Positions 8,635 to 16,467 of a stretch of DNA of 64,000 bases are shown piece by piece. This DNA comes from Legionella sheltonii. GTDB taxonomy: Bacteria; Pseudomonadota; Gammaproteobacteria; Legionellales; Legionellaceae. Each line of letters starts with the position of its first letter. Position 1 is the stretch's first letter. The position numbers were made by a program, and so were the translations under genes. The notes under the pieces were generated by a model that saw only the letters and a program-made list of their open reading frames with translations, had not been told where the DNA came from and did not search any database. Location: contig NZ_JAPHOQ010000010.1 in the NCBI RefSeq assembly GCF_026191355.1, positions 124,001 through 188,000 on the forward strand, written 5' to 3'.

Positions 8635-9311
8635 TATTTTTTTCCTGTTGATGCATTATCATAGCAGTCAACAATTTTAGATACTAAAGGATGTCGTACT
8701 ACTTCCCGACTCGTGAACATATGAATACTAATTTCCGGTATTTTTTTGAATAATCCTACTGCATGGGCAAGTCCGGAATCAATACCCTTGGGTAAATCTA
8801 CTTGGGTCATATCTCCAGTTACCACCGCTTTTGAACCAAAACCTATGCGAGTTAAAAACATTTTCATTTGCATAATGGTCGTATTTTGTGCCTCATCAAG
8901 AATAATAAATGATTCATTTAAAGTTCGTCCGCGCATAAATGCCAGAGGTAAAACTTCGATTATATCAGTTTGAATTAATTTTTGTGTTTCTTTAAAACCT
9001 ATCATTTCGTATAAAGCATCATAAATAGGTCTTAAATAGGGCAAAACTTTTTCCACCAAGTCTCCTGGTAGGAAACCTAATTTTTCACCTGCTTCAACTG
9101 CGGGTCTAACAAAAATCAATCTTTGTACTTCACCTTTTTCAAAGCATTGTATGGCCTTAGATACAGCCAAATAAGTCTTCCCAGTTCCAGCAGGACCTAC
9201 AGCAAAAGTTATGTCAGATCGATCAATGGAATCGAGAAAATCAGCTTGTTTGTTATTTCGCGCAGCAATCGATTTTCGGCATAATTTAACGTGATGAACA
9301 TTATGAATCAT
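8634..9311 (-). CDS. phoL: PhoH-like ATPase PhoL (YbeZ), short form
   Basis: P-loop NTPase that works with YbeY in RNA metabolism. Walker A is GPAGTGKTYLA near residue 39 and Walker B is FIILDEAQN near residue 140; TRIGFGSKAVVTGD and GLAHAVGLF are PhoH signatures. It is only 225 residues, whereas E. coli YbeZ is about 346, because the N-terminal domain of about 110 residues is absent. GAGGAAA sits about 12 bases before the ATG, so the short start looks real. It heads the phoL-ybeY-corC-cpxR-cpxA operon. Confidence 0.9.
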   Translation of the reverse strand: MIHNVHHVKLCRKSIAARNNKQADFLDSIDRSDITFAVGPAGTGKTYLAVSKAIQCFEKGEVQRLIFVRPAVEAGEKLGFLPGDLVEKVLPYLRPIYDALYEMIGFKETQKLIQTDIIEVLPLAFMRGRTLNESFIILDEAQNTTIMQMKMFLTRIGFGSKAVVTGDMTQVDLPKGIDSGLAHAVGLFKKIPEISIHMFTSREVVRHPLVSKIVDCYDNASTGKK

Positions 9312-9469
9312 TATTTTTTGGTTTTCCTCAATAAAGTAATATATATTATGAGTATAGTATTTTTAATACTTTTTGACCTTGAAAAATATAGGTATGCAAG
9401 AATAGTGCAGAAAGCACATCTCCTGCAAGATTTATGCTACAATCATTCTTTTTGATATAACACGAATTC

Positions 9470-10294
9470 ATGATCGATCTTCATTGTCATAGCAGTTTTT
9501 CTGATGGAATTTTAAGTCCAAAAGAACTAATACAAAAAGCGCAAAATCAAAAGATTAGGTGTTTGTCACTCACCGATCACGATACTGTTGCAGGTTATCC
9601 AGAGTTACTTGAGGCAACCGCTGCGACATCCATTAAAATAATTAATGGCATAGAATTTAGTGTTCGATGGAAAAAGCATGAATTACACATCCTTGGTTAT
9701 CAAATAAATCATACTGCAGATTTTCTGGAACTGATTGACCGGCAAAATCAAAGTAGAGTAGATCGCGCGCAACAAATTGCTAGTGCTTTGGATTCACTCG
9801 GTATTTCGGATGCCTACTTAAAAGCGTGTCATTTGGCTGGTCATGAACGAGTAGGTAGACCTCATTTTGCACAGCTTCTCGTGAATGAAGGAATGGTTAA
9901 GGATCTAGCTGCTGCATTTAAACGTTTTTTAGGAAGAGGTAAGTGTGCGTTTGTGCCTACTCCCTGGATTAGCCTTCAAGAGGCAGTGCAGGGCATTATC
10001 GCTGCTGGTGGCCAGGCAGTCATTGCTCACCCGCTTAAATATGGATTGACGCGTTCTAAATTGCATGAGTTAATTAATGAGTTTAAAGAAGCAGGTGGAG
10101 TAGGAATAGAAGTCGTCTCGGGGGAAATGACAGTAACTGAAGTTAATGAAATGGCTGCAACATGTCTTCGTTTTCATTTATTAGGTTCTTCTGGTTCAGA
10201 CTATCATAGTGATCGCACTTCACGTGTTAACCTTGGTGGTCAAAAACAACTACCAGCAAACTGTAGGCCTATTTGGCATGAATGGAACATATAA
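9470..10294 (+). CDS. rnm: PHP-domain 5'-3' exoribonuclease RNase AM (YciV)
   Basis: PHP-family phosphoesterase; in E. coli this protein (YciV) matures the 5' ends of rRNAs and also acts on 3',5'-bisphosphonucleotides. The 274 residues begin with the metal-binding IDLHCHSSFSDG and LTDHDT motifs, have the IEFSV strand, and end with the GSDYHSD motif, together the PHP metal site. The gene order with yciO downstream and rluB further on is the same as around E. coli yciV. A TACAAT element at 9438 could be its -10. Confidence 0.9.
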   Translation: MIDLHCHSSFSDGILSPKELIQKAQNQKIRCLSLTDHDTVAGYPELLEATAATSIKIINGIEFSVRWKKHELHILGYQINHTADFLELIDRQNQSRVDRAQQIASALDSLGISDAYLKACHLAGHERVGRPHFAQLLVNEGMVKDLAAAFKRFLGRGKCAFVPTPWISLQEAVQGIIAAGGQAVIAHPLKYGLTRSKLHELINEFKEAGGVGIEVVSGEMTVTEVNEMAATCLRFHLLGSSGSDYHSDRTSRVNLGGQKQLPANCRPIWHEWNI

Positions 10295-10305
10295 CAGGGG
10301 ACTTT

Positions 10306-10926
10306 ATGAGTCAGTTTTTTGCATTACATCCTGATAATCCGCAAGCTCGTTTGTTGAGAAAGGCGGTAAATATTATTGAGGAAGGTGGTTTAATTGTATA
10401 TCCCACAGATTCAGGCTACGCATTAGGTTGTAGTTTGGGGAACAAGGCCGCGCTCGAACGCATTAGAAAATTACGTCAATTGGATAAGAATCATAATATG
10501 ACTCTTGTATGCCGCGATCTATCGCAACTTGGCACGTATGCTCGAGTATCAAATCCAATATTTCGATTATTGAAAGCATTCACACCGGGCTCCTATACTT
10601 TTATTCTTAATGCAACACATGAGGTTCCTCGTTTAATGTTGCATCCAAAAAGAAAAACATTGGGATTACGGGTGCCTAATAACATGATTACACTGGCACT
10701 GTTGGATTGTCTTGATGCTCCTTTAATGAGCACTACATTAATTCTTCCTGGTGCAAAAGCTCCATTAAGTGAACCTGAGGCGATTCGAGATCTTTTGGGA
10801 AATCAAATCGATTTGGTTATTGATGGTGGTAATTGTGGGCATGAACCCACGACAGTAGTTGATTTAACTGGTGATTATCCAGTGATAATAAGGGAGGGTA
10901 AAGGTGATCCTGAGCCCTTTAGATAA
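10306..10926 (+). CDS. yciO: YciO-family Sua5/YrdC-domain protein
   Basis: Member of the Sua5/YciO/YrdC fold that binds tRNA-type RNA and nucleotides. YciO proper is not the essential threonylcarbamoyl-AMP synthase, and its role is unsettled. The 206 residues show the family opening GGLIVYPTDSGYALGC, the KNHNMTLVC strand, PGSYTFIL, and TLGLRVPNN, and end with DLTGDYPVIIREGKGD. I start at the ATG at 10306, with AGGGG 5 bases upstream and 11 bases after the rnm stop. A longer reading would overlap rnm without a ribosome site. Confidence 0.9.
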   Translation: MSQFFALHPDNPQARLLRKAVNIIEEGGLIVYPTDSGYALGCSLGNKAALERIRKLRQLDKNHNMTLVCRDLSQLGTYARVSNPIFRLLKAFTPGSYTFILNATHEVPRLMLHPKRKTLGLRVPNNMITLALLDCLDAPLMSTTLILPGAKAPLSEPEAIRDLLGNQIDLVIDGGNCGHEPTTVVDLTGDYPVIIREGKGDPEPFR

Positions 10927-10951
10927 TAATATTTAAAAAAAGAGGATATTG

Positions 10952-12166
10952 ATGTCAGCACTATTTAGTTCCAATAAACGAGTTGTTTCTGGAATGCGAG
11001 TCAGCGGAAGATTACATCTTGGGCACTACCATGGTGTAATAAAAAATTGGATTAAATTACAACATCAATATGATTGCTTCTTTTTTGCGGCCGATTGGCA
11101 TGGCTTAACAACACAATATGATGAACCCGGTTTTATCGAAAACCATTTATGGGATATGATCATTGATTGGCTGGCTTGCGGGGTAAATCCTGGATTATCA
11201 CGAATATTTATTCAATCATGGGTGCCAGAACATGCAGAGCTGCATTTACTCTTATCCATGATTACACCTTTGGGCTGGCTTGAAAGGGTGCCCAGCTTTA
11301 AAGATCAGCAAGAAAAAATAAAAGAAAAGGATTTATCCACTTACGGTTTTTTAGGCTATCCCTTATTACAAAGTGCTGATGTTCTAATTTATCATGCCGA
11401 TTATGTTCCAGTTGGCGAAGATCAGGTATCTCATATTGAGCTGACCAGAGAAATTGCGCGTAGATTTAATCATATCTATGGTAAGGAGCCTAATTTCGAA
11501 GAGCTTGCAGCTGAAGCAATAAAAAAAATGGGAAAAAAGAACAGCAAATATTATAGTGAATTACGTCGACAATTTCAGGAGCATGGGAATCACGAAGCGA
11601 TTAAAACAGCACAGGCTCTTCTAGAAGACCAGTCTAATTTATCTATTGGCGATAAAGAGCGTTTATTAGGCTATTTAGAGGGAAGTGGTAAAATTATTCT
11701 ACCAGAACCACATCCATTACTGACTGAAACAGCCAAGATGCCTGGGCTTGATGGACAAAAGATGTCTAAGTCTTATCACAATACAATTATGTTAAGAGAG
11801 CCGCCGGCACAAGTCGAAAAAAAGGTATTGACGATGCCAACTGACCCAGCACGGGTCAAACGAACCGACCCTGGCGAGCCAGAGAAATGCCCAGTTTGGC
11901 AATTTCATAAAATTTACTCAAATAATGAAGTGAAAGATTGGGTACAAAATGGATGTCGTTCTGCAGGGATTGGTTGTATTGAATGTAAAAGACCTGTTGT
12001 GGACGCGATTAATAAAGAGTTACAGCCTATCCAGGAAGCAATTTCAGAATATGAGTCTGATTTGAGCTCCGTGAAAAGAATTGTTTCTGAGGGGAGTGAG
12101 GCAGCGCAAGAAGTGGCTAGTAAAAATTTGAGTACGGTCCGAGAAGTCATGGGACTCGATTATTGA
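10952..12166 (+). CDS. trpS: Tryptophanyl-tRNA synthetase, long form
   Basis: Class I synthetase charging tRNA-Trp. The HIGH-type motif is HLGHYHG near residue 24 and KMSKS is in GQKMSKSYHN near residue 270. At 404 residues it is about 70 longer than E. coli TrpS; the extra part is a charged helical stretch (about 190-255) between the nucleotide fold and KMSKS. This long form is known in several gammaproteobacteria. AGAGGA lies 5 bases before the ATG, so I prefer it to the TTG one codon earlier. Confidence 0.92.
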   Translation: MSALFSSNKRVVSGMRVSGRLHLGHYHGVIKNWIKLQHQYDCFFFAADWHGLTTQYDEPGFIENHLWDMIIDWLACGVNPGLSRIFIQSWVPEHAELHLLLSMITPLGWLERVPSFKDQQEKIKEKDLSTYGFLGYPLLQSADVLIYHADYVPVGEDQVSHIELTREIARRFNHIYGKEPNFEELAAEAIKKMGKKNSKYYSELRRQFQEHGNHEAIKTAQALLEDQSNLSIGDKERLLGYLEGSGKIILPEPHPLLTETAKMPGLDGQKMSKSYHNTIMLREPPAQVEKKVLTMPTDPARVKRTDPGEPEKCPVWQFHKIYSNNEVKDWVQNGCRSAGIGCIECKRPVVDAINKELQPIQEAISEYESDLSSVKRIVSEGSEAAQEVASKNLSTVREVMGLDY

Positions 12167-12228
12167 TGTTTGCGGTATGGGTGTCCTTAAGCGTTATCAT
12201 AACGCCCCAGGCTTCACTGTTATTAAAT

Positions 12229-12264
12229 AGAAACTGCCGTTCCCGAAGGAGGGAGTTTCTTTAT
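12229..12264 (+). terminator. Probable terminator after trpS
   Basis: AGAAACT at 12229-12235 pairs with AGTTTCT at 12254-12260; the stem continues inward past one mismatch and ends in TTTAT. It lies in the 255-base stretch between trpS and scpA, where I see no gene. The short T run makes this moderate. Confidence 0.5.
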
Positions 12265-12421
12265 CGGGCGGCACAAGGCTATTTTATGAGTAGATTCCCG
12301 TTTGTGGGAATGAAATAAATTTTTAGAATAATGACAGTAGGTCCAGGTTCACCCATTCTATTGTTGATTATGTCGATTTTTTAACGTGTACTGACAAGCT
12401 AAATAAGAATGAGTTGTTAGC

Positions 12422-13213
12422 ATGGATATTGAAATATCAAGCAATCCGGAAGTAAAAGCAATAGTTGATGGTAAGGAGCTTACAGAGCTTCCGGATGATT
12501 TATTTATTCCTCCAGATGCGCTTGAAGTACTGCTGGATTCATTTAGCGGCCCACTCGATTTGCTTTTATATCTTATTCGCAAACAGAATCTTGATATCTT
12601 AGATATTCCTATTATGAGTATTACCAAACAATATTTGCATTACATTCAATTAATGGAATGTAGAAGATTGGAGTTAGCGGCTGATTATTTGTTGATGGCT
12701 GCAATGCTTGCAGAAATTAAGTCTCGGCTGTTACTACCAGCGCCACCCACGAGTGATGAAGAGGAAGAGGACCCTCGAATGGCACTAGTAAGAAAACTAC
12801 AAGCCTATGAACAAATAAAAATTGCAGCAGAGCTGCTTGATGCACTCCCTCGACAAGAGCGTGATCGCTTTATGATTCAAGTAGTACCTTCAGAACTTGA
12901 GAGGATAATCGTGCACTCTGAAGTTACACTCGAGGATTTAATTGATGCAATGAAATCATTATTGAAAAGAGAAGAACAAATAAGCCATCACCAGGTCTCT
13001 CGTGAGGTGTTATCAGTTCGTGAGCGTATGAGCCATATTTTAATGCAGCTACAGGAACACAAGCTCTTGGAATTTAATCAATTATTTTCTATTAAAGAAG
13101 GTCGAATTGGATTAGTTGTCTCTTTGTTGGCTATTTTAGAGTTAGCACGACAATCACTGATTGTGATTACGCAAAATGAACCATTTTCACCAATACATTT
13201 ACAGGCAGCATAA
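12422..13213 (+). CDS. scpA: Segregation and condensation protein A (ScpA)
   Basis: Kleisin subunit that bridges SMC heads in the bacterial condensin complex. The 263-residue protein has the N-terminal ScpA signature FSGPLDLLLYLIRKQNLDI (about residues 40-58) followed by ITKQYLHYI, an acidic linker (DEEEEDPR) and a C-terminal winged helix (EFNQLF ... VVSLLAILELARQS). scpB starts 2 bases after its stop, and the two are expected to be made together. No smc gene is in the window. Confidence 0.93.
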   Translation: MDIEISSNPEVKAIVDGKELTELPDDLFIPPDALEVLLDSFSGPLDLLLYLIRKQNLDILDIPIMSITKQYLHYIQLMECRRLELAADYLLMAAMLAEIKSRLLLPAPPTSDEEEEDPRMALVRKLQAYEQIKIAAELLDALPRQERDRFMIQVVPSELERIIVHSEVTLEDLIDAMKSLLKREEQISHHQVSREVLSVRERMSHILMQLQEHKLLEFNQLFSIKEGRIGLVVSLLAILELARQSLIVITQNEPFSPIHLQAA

Positions 13214-13214
13214 A

Positions 13215-13781
13215 ATGGATGAAAAGGAATTAAAAAACATAGTGGAAGCATTACTCTTAAGCAGTAATGAACCCGTATCTCTTGATAGAATGTTAGAGGT
13301 CTTTGATGAGTGGCAAAGACCGACTAAAGAGTATTTAAGTGTTATTATCAATGACCTAAAGGAGGAGTATGTATCTCGATCTTTTGATCTGGTACAACTC
13401 GCAACAGGTTTTATTATTCAAACAAAAAAAGAATACAGTAACTGGATTGCGCGAATGCAAATTGAGAAACCCCCAAAATACTCGCGTGCTTTACTTGAAA
13501 CTTTAGCCATTATTGCTTATAAGCAACCCGTTACTCGTGCAGATATAGAAGAGTTGCGTGGAGTAGCAGTAAGCAGTCAAATAATGAAAACACTGCTGGA
13601 AAGAGAATGGATTCGTATTTCTGGTTATAAAAATGTAGCAGGTAAACCTGCTGTATATACAACGACGAGAGAATTTTTAAATTATTTTAATTTAAAATAT
13701 TTAAATGAACTTCCAACCTTACCCGAGGTTATGGAAGCATTAACCTTACACAATCCTAACGAAGAGTATATTACCGAATGA
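13215..13781 (+). CDS. scpB: Segregation and condensation protein B (ScpB)
   Basis: Winged-helix partner of ScpA in the SMC complex. The 188 residues open with MDEKELKNIVEALLLSS and carry the strongly conserved LETLAIIAYKQPVTRADIE (about residues 95-113) and the ELRGV ... KTLLERE helix. The ATG at 13215, immediately after the scpA stop, is preferred to an in-frame upstream start inside scpA. Its TGA overlaps the rluB start (ATGA at 13778-13781). Confidence 0.93.
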   Translation: MDEKELKNIVEALLLSSNEPVSLDRMLEVFDEWQRPTKEYLSVIINDLKEEYVSRSFDLVQLATGFIIQTKKEYSNWIARMQIEKPPKYSRALLETLAIIAYKQPVTRADIEELRGVAVSSQIMKTLLEREWIRISGYKNVAGKPAVYTTTREFLNYFNLKYLNELPTLPEVMEALTLHNPNEEYITE

Positions 13782-14518
13782 GCAGCGAAAGGTTACAAAA
13801 AATACTAAGCCAAGCAGGTCTTGGCTCGCGACGAGAAATGGAGCGATGGATAGAGAATGGCTGGGTACAAGTGAATGGAAAACCTGTTAAATTAGGGGAC
13901 TCAGCAAGTGCTGAAGATAAGATCACAGTAAAAGGAAAATTAATTCCCAATCCACTTAAGGTAAGACAAAATGTACGCATTCTTCTTTACCATAAACCTG
14001 TTGGAGAAATTTCTAGCCGCCATGATCCTAAATTTGAAAAAACAGTTTTTGATCATTTACCTCACTTAAGACAAGGTCGTTGGGTGCAAGTAGGACGTTT
14101 GGATTTGAACACTTCTGGGTTGCTTATCTTTACAAATAATGGTGAGTTAGCCAATCAGTTAATGCACCCAAAATATGGTTTAGAAAGGGAATACGCAGTG
14201 AGAGTGCATGGTCAGGTGAGTCCTGAAGCATTAAATAAGCTTCAAAAGGGAGTTGAACTGGAAGATGGAGTCGCTAAATTTACTCGTTTAGAATTTCGAG
14301 GCGGTGAGGGTGCTAACTCTTGGTATCATGTGACTTTAAATGAGGGGCGTAATCGGGAAGTCCGCCGCCTGTGGGAATCGCAAGGTGTCGAAGTTAGCCG
14401 ATTAATACGCATTCGCTACGGCCTATTAACTATGCCAAGGTACTTGTCACGGGGACAGTGTTATGAGTTATCCCCGAAAGAGGTCACTGAGTTTTTGGCT
14501 TCTTTACCAAAGGAATAA
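13778..14518 (+). CDS. rluB: 23S rRNA pseudouridine synthase RluB
   Basis: Makes pseudouridine 2605 in 23S rRNA. An S4 RNA-binding domain occupies about residues 1-60 (RLQKILSQAGLGSRRE); the RsuA/RluB-family catalytic domain follows with the Asp motif GRLDLNTSGLLI near residue 109, YAVRVHG and GRNREVRRLWE. The 246 residues lack the long C-terminal tail seen in some homologues. It is coupled to scpB by an ATGA overlap. Confidence 0.92.
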   Translation: MSSERLQKILSQAGLGSRREMERWIENGWVQVNGKPVKLGDSASAEDKITVKGKLIPNPLKVRQNVRILLYHKPVGEISSRHDPKFEKTVFDHLPHLRQGRWVQVGRLDLNTSGLLIFTNNGELANQLMHPKYGLEREYAVRVHGQVSPEALNKLQKGVELEDGVAKFTRLEFRGGEGANSWYHVTLNEGRNREVRRLWESQGVEVSRLIRIRYGLLTMPRYLSRGQCYELSPKEVTEFLASLPKE

Positions 14519-14616
14519 TTGAAAAAAGCTTGAAGTTTACGGGTGAATGAACTGTAATTCCCTGATTACACTGTGCTAATTCGGGCTATGAAACCACCTA
14601 AATCTATTCTCATATT

Positions 14617-14654
14617 TGTAGGTTGGTCCTTGGCCCAGCCTACATTTGATTTTG
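14617..14654 (+). terminator. Hairpin after rluB, probable terminator
   Basis: TGTAGGTTGG at 14617-14626 pairs with the CCAGCCTACA arm ending at 14644, with one G-T pair, and is followed by TTTGATTTTGT. It lies between the converging rluB and YafK-like genes. The T-rich tract favours plus-strand use, but the hairpin could serve both. Confidence 0.55.
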
Positions 14655-14663
14655 TACTAGATC

Positions 14664-15365
14664 TTAAACTGTATAGCTTTTTTTGTTAAAGGGTTTTAGT
14701 GACTCTGCAATTTGTTTATATAATTCAGGAAGCCATCTGGGTTGAGCAAATGTAGAAGTTGATGGCTTACCTTTACGCAAATCATTTGGTGCAATAATTA
14801 CTTGAATGTTATCTAGACCAACACGACGTGCCAAAATAAAAAGCTGATCTATAGCCAGATCGCCTACAGCCAGACAACCAACGGATAAATTTTTACCATG
14901 AATAAAAATATTATTACCTAAATTTCTTCTCCCATCTTGATAACCTTTTTGCTTATCAAAATTATTGGGATAATTAATCATCATCGATAAATGCATACTA
15001 CTAAAAGGGTTGAAGTTAACCAGTCTATAAACCCCTTCAGGAATTTGTTTGTCATTTTCACGTAACTTAGGTCCTAACCGCCCACTGAAACCAGTTAAAG
15101 GATAGTCGTGTATATGTTTCCATTTTTGATTGGTATTTTTGGCCCATAGCTCTACTTTTCGTTCTGATTTAAAAGCGAGTAAGGCGATCTCACTGGGAGG
15201 ATAACTTACTTTTGCTTTGGAGAAATAAGATTTAAGCCTGGGTTCAACTCGTAAACCATAGCGTTTTATTGCTTTGTCAACTGCTTGATCCCAATTAAGT
15301 TTGGGGGCCATTGCATGACAATTGAAACTAAGAATGAATATGGTAAGAGATAATAACCGTTTCAT
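14664..15365 (-). CDS. Periplasmic YkuD-fold protein of the YafK/DpaA type
   Basis: L,D-transpeptidase-fold protein in the periplasm. E. coli YafK (DpaA) detaches Braun lipoprotein from peptidoglycan; whether this homologue cuts or cross-links is inference. With the start at 15365 the 233 residues have a signal peptide (MKRLLSLTIF ... NCHA), an N-terminal part (RYGLRVEPRL), and a catalytic domain with IHGKNLSVGCLAVGD, in which His, Ser and the nucleophile Cys are spaced as in YafK. The longer reading to 15422 would put 19 residues ahead of the signal peptide. Confidence 0.82.
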   Translation of the reverse strand: MKRLLSLTIFILSFNCHAMAPKLNWDQAVDKAIKRYGLRVEPRLKSYFSKAKVSYPPSEIALLAFKSERKVELWAKNTNQKWKHIHDYPLTGFSGRLGPKLRENDKQIPEGVYRLVNFNPFSSMHLSMMINYPNNFDKQKGYQDGRRNLGNNIFIHGKNLSVGCLAVGDLAIDQLFILARRVGLDNIQVIIAPNDLRKGKPSTSTFAQPRWLPELYKQIAESLKPFNKKSYTV

Positions 15366-15479
15366 ATTAATATTAAAGTGCTGAATTATTGGCATATTAT
15401 CAAAGATTAACCCAAAGAACAATTTAACCTCCAGACCGAATCAGGACTACGTAACCCTTTGTAATAATTTATTAATACA

Positions 15480-16085
15480 TTAACTCTTATTTTTTTGCTT
15501 CAAAAGTAATTGTTTTTTAACAGGTAATGACAATTGTGTTGTAATGAAATCTGGGCTTGTCGCTAAGTGTCCAATTGAAGGTAACAAACCATAATAATTT
15601 GGACAGAGGTATGTGACTTTGCTGTCTTGATCAATTTTGTAAAAAACATACTTATTGCCACAATAATCTGGTTTTTCAAACAGAGCTACTTGCATTATGG
15701 GAGTGCCTTCCAACTTATTTTCTATAAAAAAAGCATTAATCCAAAGATTACTAATTACAATTAACGCTCCCACCACCATAAGTGAACTAATAAAGGCGTA
15801 TGTGTATTTCAATGCGGGACCATTAGCACTTAAATGTGAAATGACTTGGAGTAATGCAAGGAGCAAGATAAGGAAATTAAATGAATAAATGCCTGCATTA
15901 AAATAGTTAAAATAGGTTCCAAAAATTTGATTCCCTGAAAATTGGAAATGAATTAACAACGCAATTAGGCTAAGCCAAAGAGATGAAATGATATAATAAA
16001 TGGCGTTTCTTTTAATTCCAATAATAAAGAGTACTAGAGCAATTAATGGAAAAAAAGCTTGGATTAATTTTCCCAGTGTATACAT
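15480..16085 (-). CDS. Small inner-membrane protein of unknown function, next to the LssY-like gene
   Basis: The 201-residue protein has about four hydrophobic segments (roughly 8-25, 30-48, 65-85, 95-112) and then a soluble tail containing two Cys (PDYCGNKY and YLCPNYYG). I do not recognise a domain. In L. pneumophila the lssXYZ genes include small membrane proteins close to lssY, so it may be that kind of partner; this rests only on neighbourhood and topology. No ABC exporter genes accompany it here. Confidence 0.55.
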   Translation of the reverse strand: MYTLGKLIQAFFPLIALVLFIIGIKRNAIYYIISSLWLSLIALLIHFQFSGNQIFGTYFNYFNAGIYSFNFLILLLALLQVISHLSANGPALKYTYAFISSLMVVGALIVISNLWINAFFIENKLEGTPIMQVALFEKPDYCGNKYVFYKIDQDSKVTYLCPNYYGLLPSIGHLATSPDFITTQLSLPVKKQLLLKQKNKS

Positions 16086-16467
16086 TGAGCCATACTCTCA
16101 AAATTAAATGGTATTTAATTTAAAACTATATAGTTATAACAGTAATTTTTACATATGTATAGAGAATGAAGTGTATGAAAGAAGTTTTTGATTGTCGCTT
16201 GAGGAGGACAACTAAGATCTTTTTTCAAGTTGATTTATCTGATAGGGGATTTCTACCATAAGTTCTTATTATTAAGCGTAGGAGTTTCTAATTCTTACTT
16301 AGCTGGTATTCATGTCATGATAAACTATTTTTCTTTATAAAATATAGGCAGCGCTATAAAGACACCTGGCAGGTATATGAAGAAACGAGAAGCAAACCAG
16401 TGATTTTAGATTACATTAAAATCAGGTAATTCATTGGGTATCTACGGTACCTTATTTATACTTGGTT
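16086..16467. other. 382-base spacer without a recognisable gene
   Basis: AT-rich sequence between the small membrane protein and the LssY-like gene. I see a perfect 12-bp palindrome AACTATATAGTT at 16124-16135, close to the upstream side of the small membrane gene, but no open frame with coding character, no tRNA and no good terminator. It is wide enough for a promoter driving the membrane protein. Confidence 0.4.

Noticed and set aside
16086-16467. Possible tRNA or small RNA in the spacer
   Set aside because: No cloverleaf, no T-loop consensus and no terminator with a T tract could be found.
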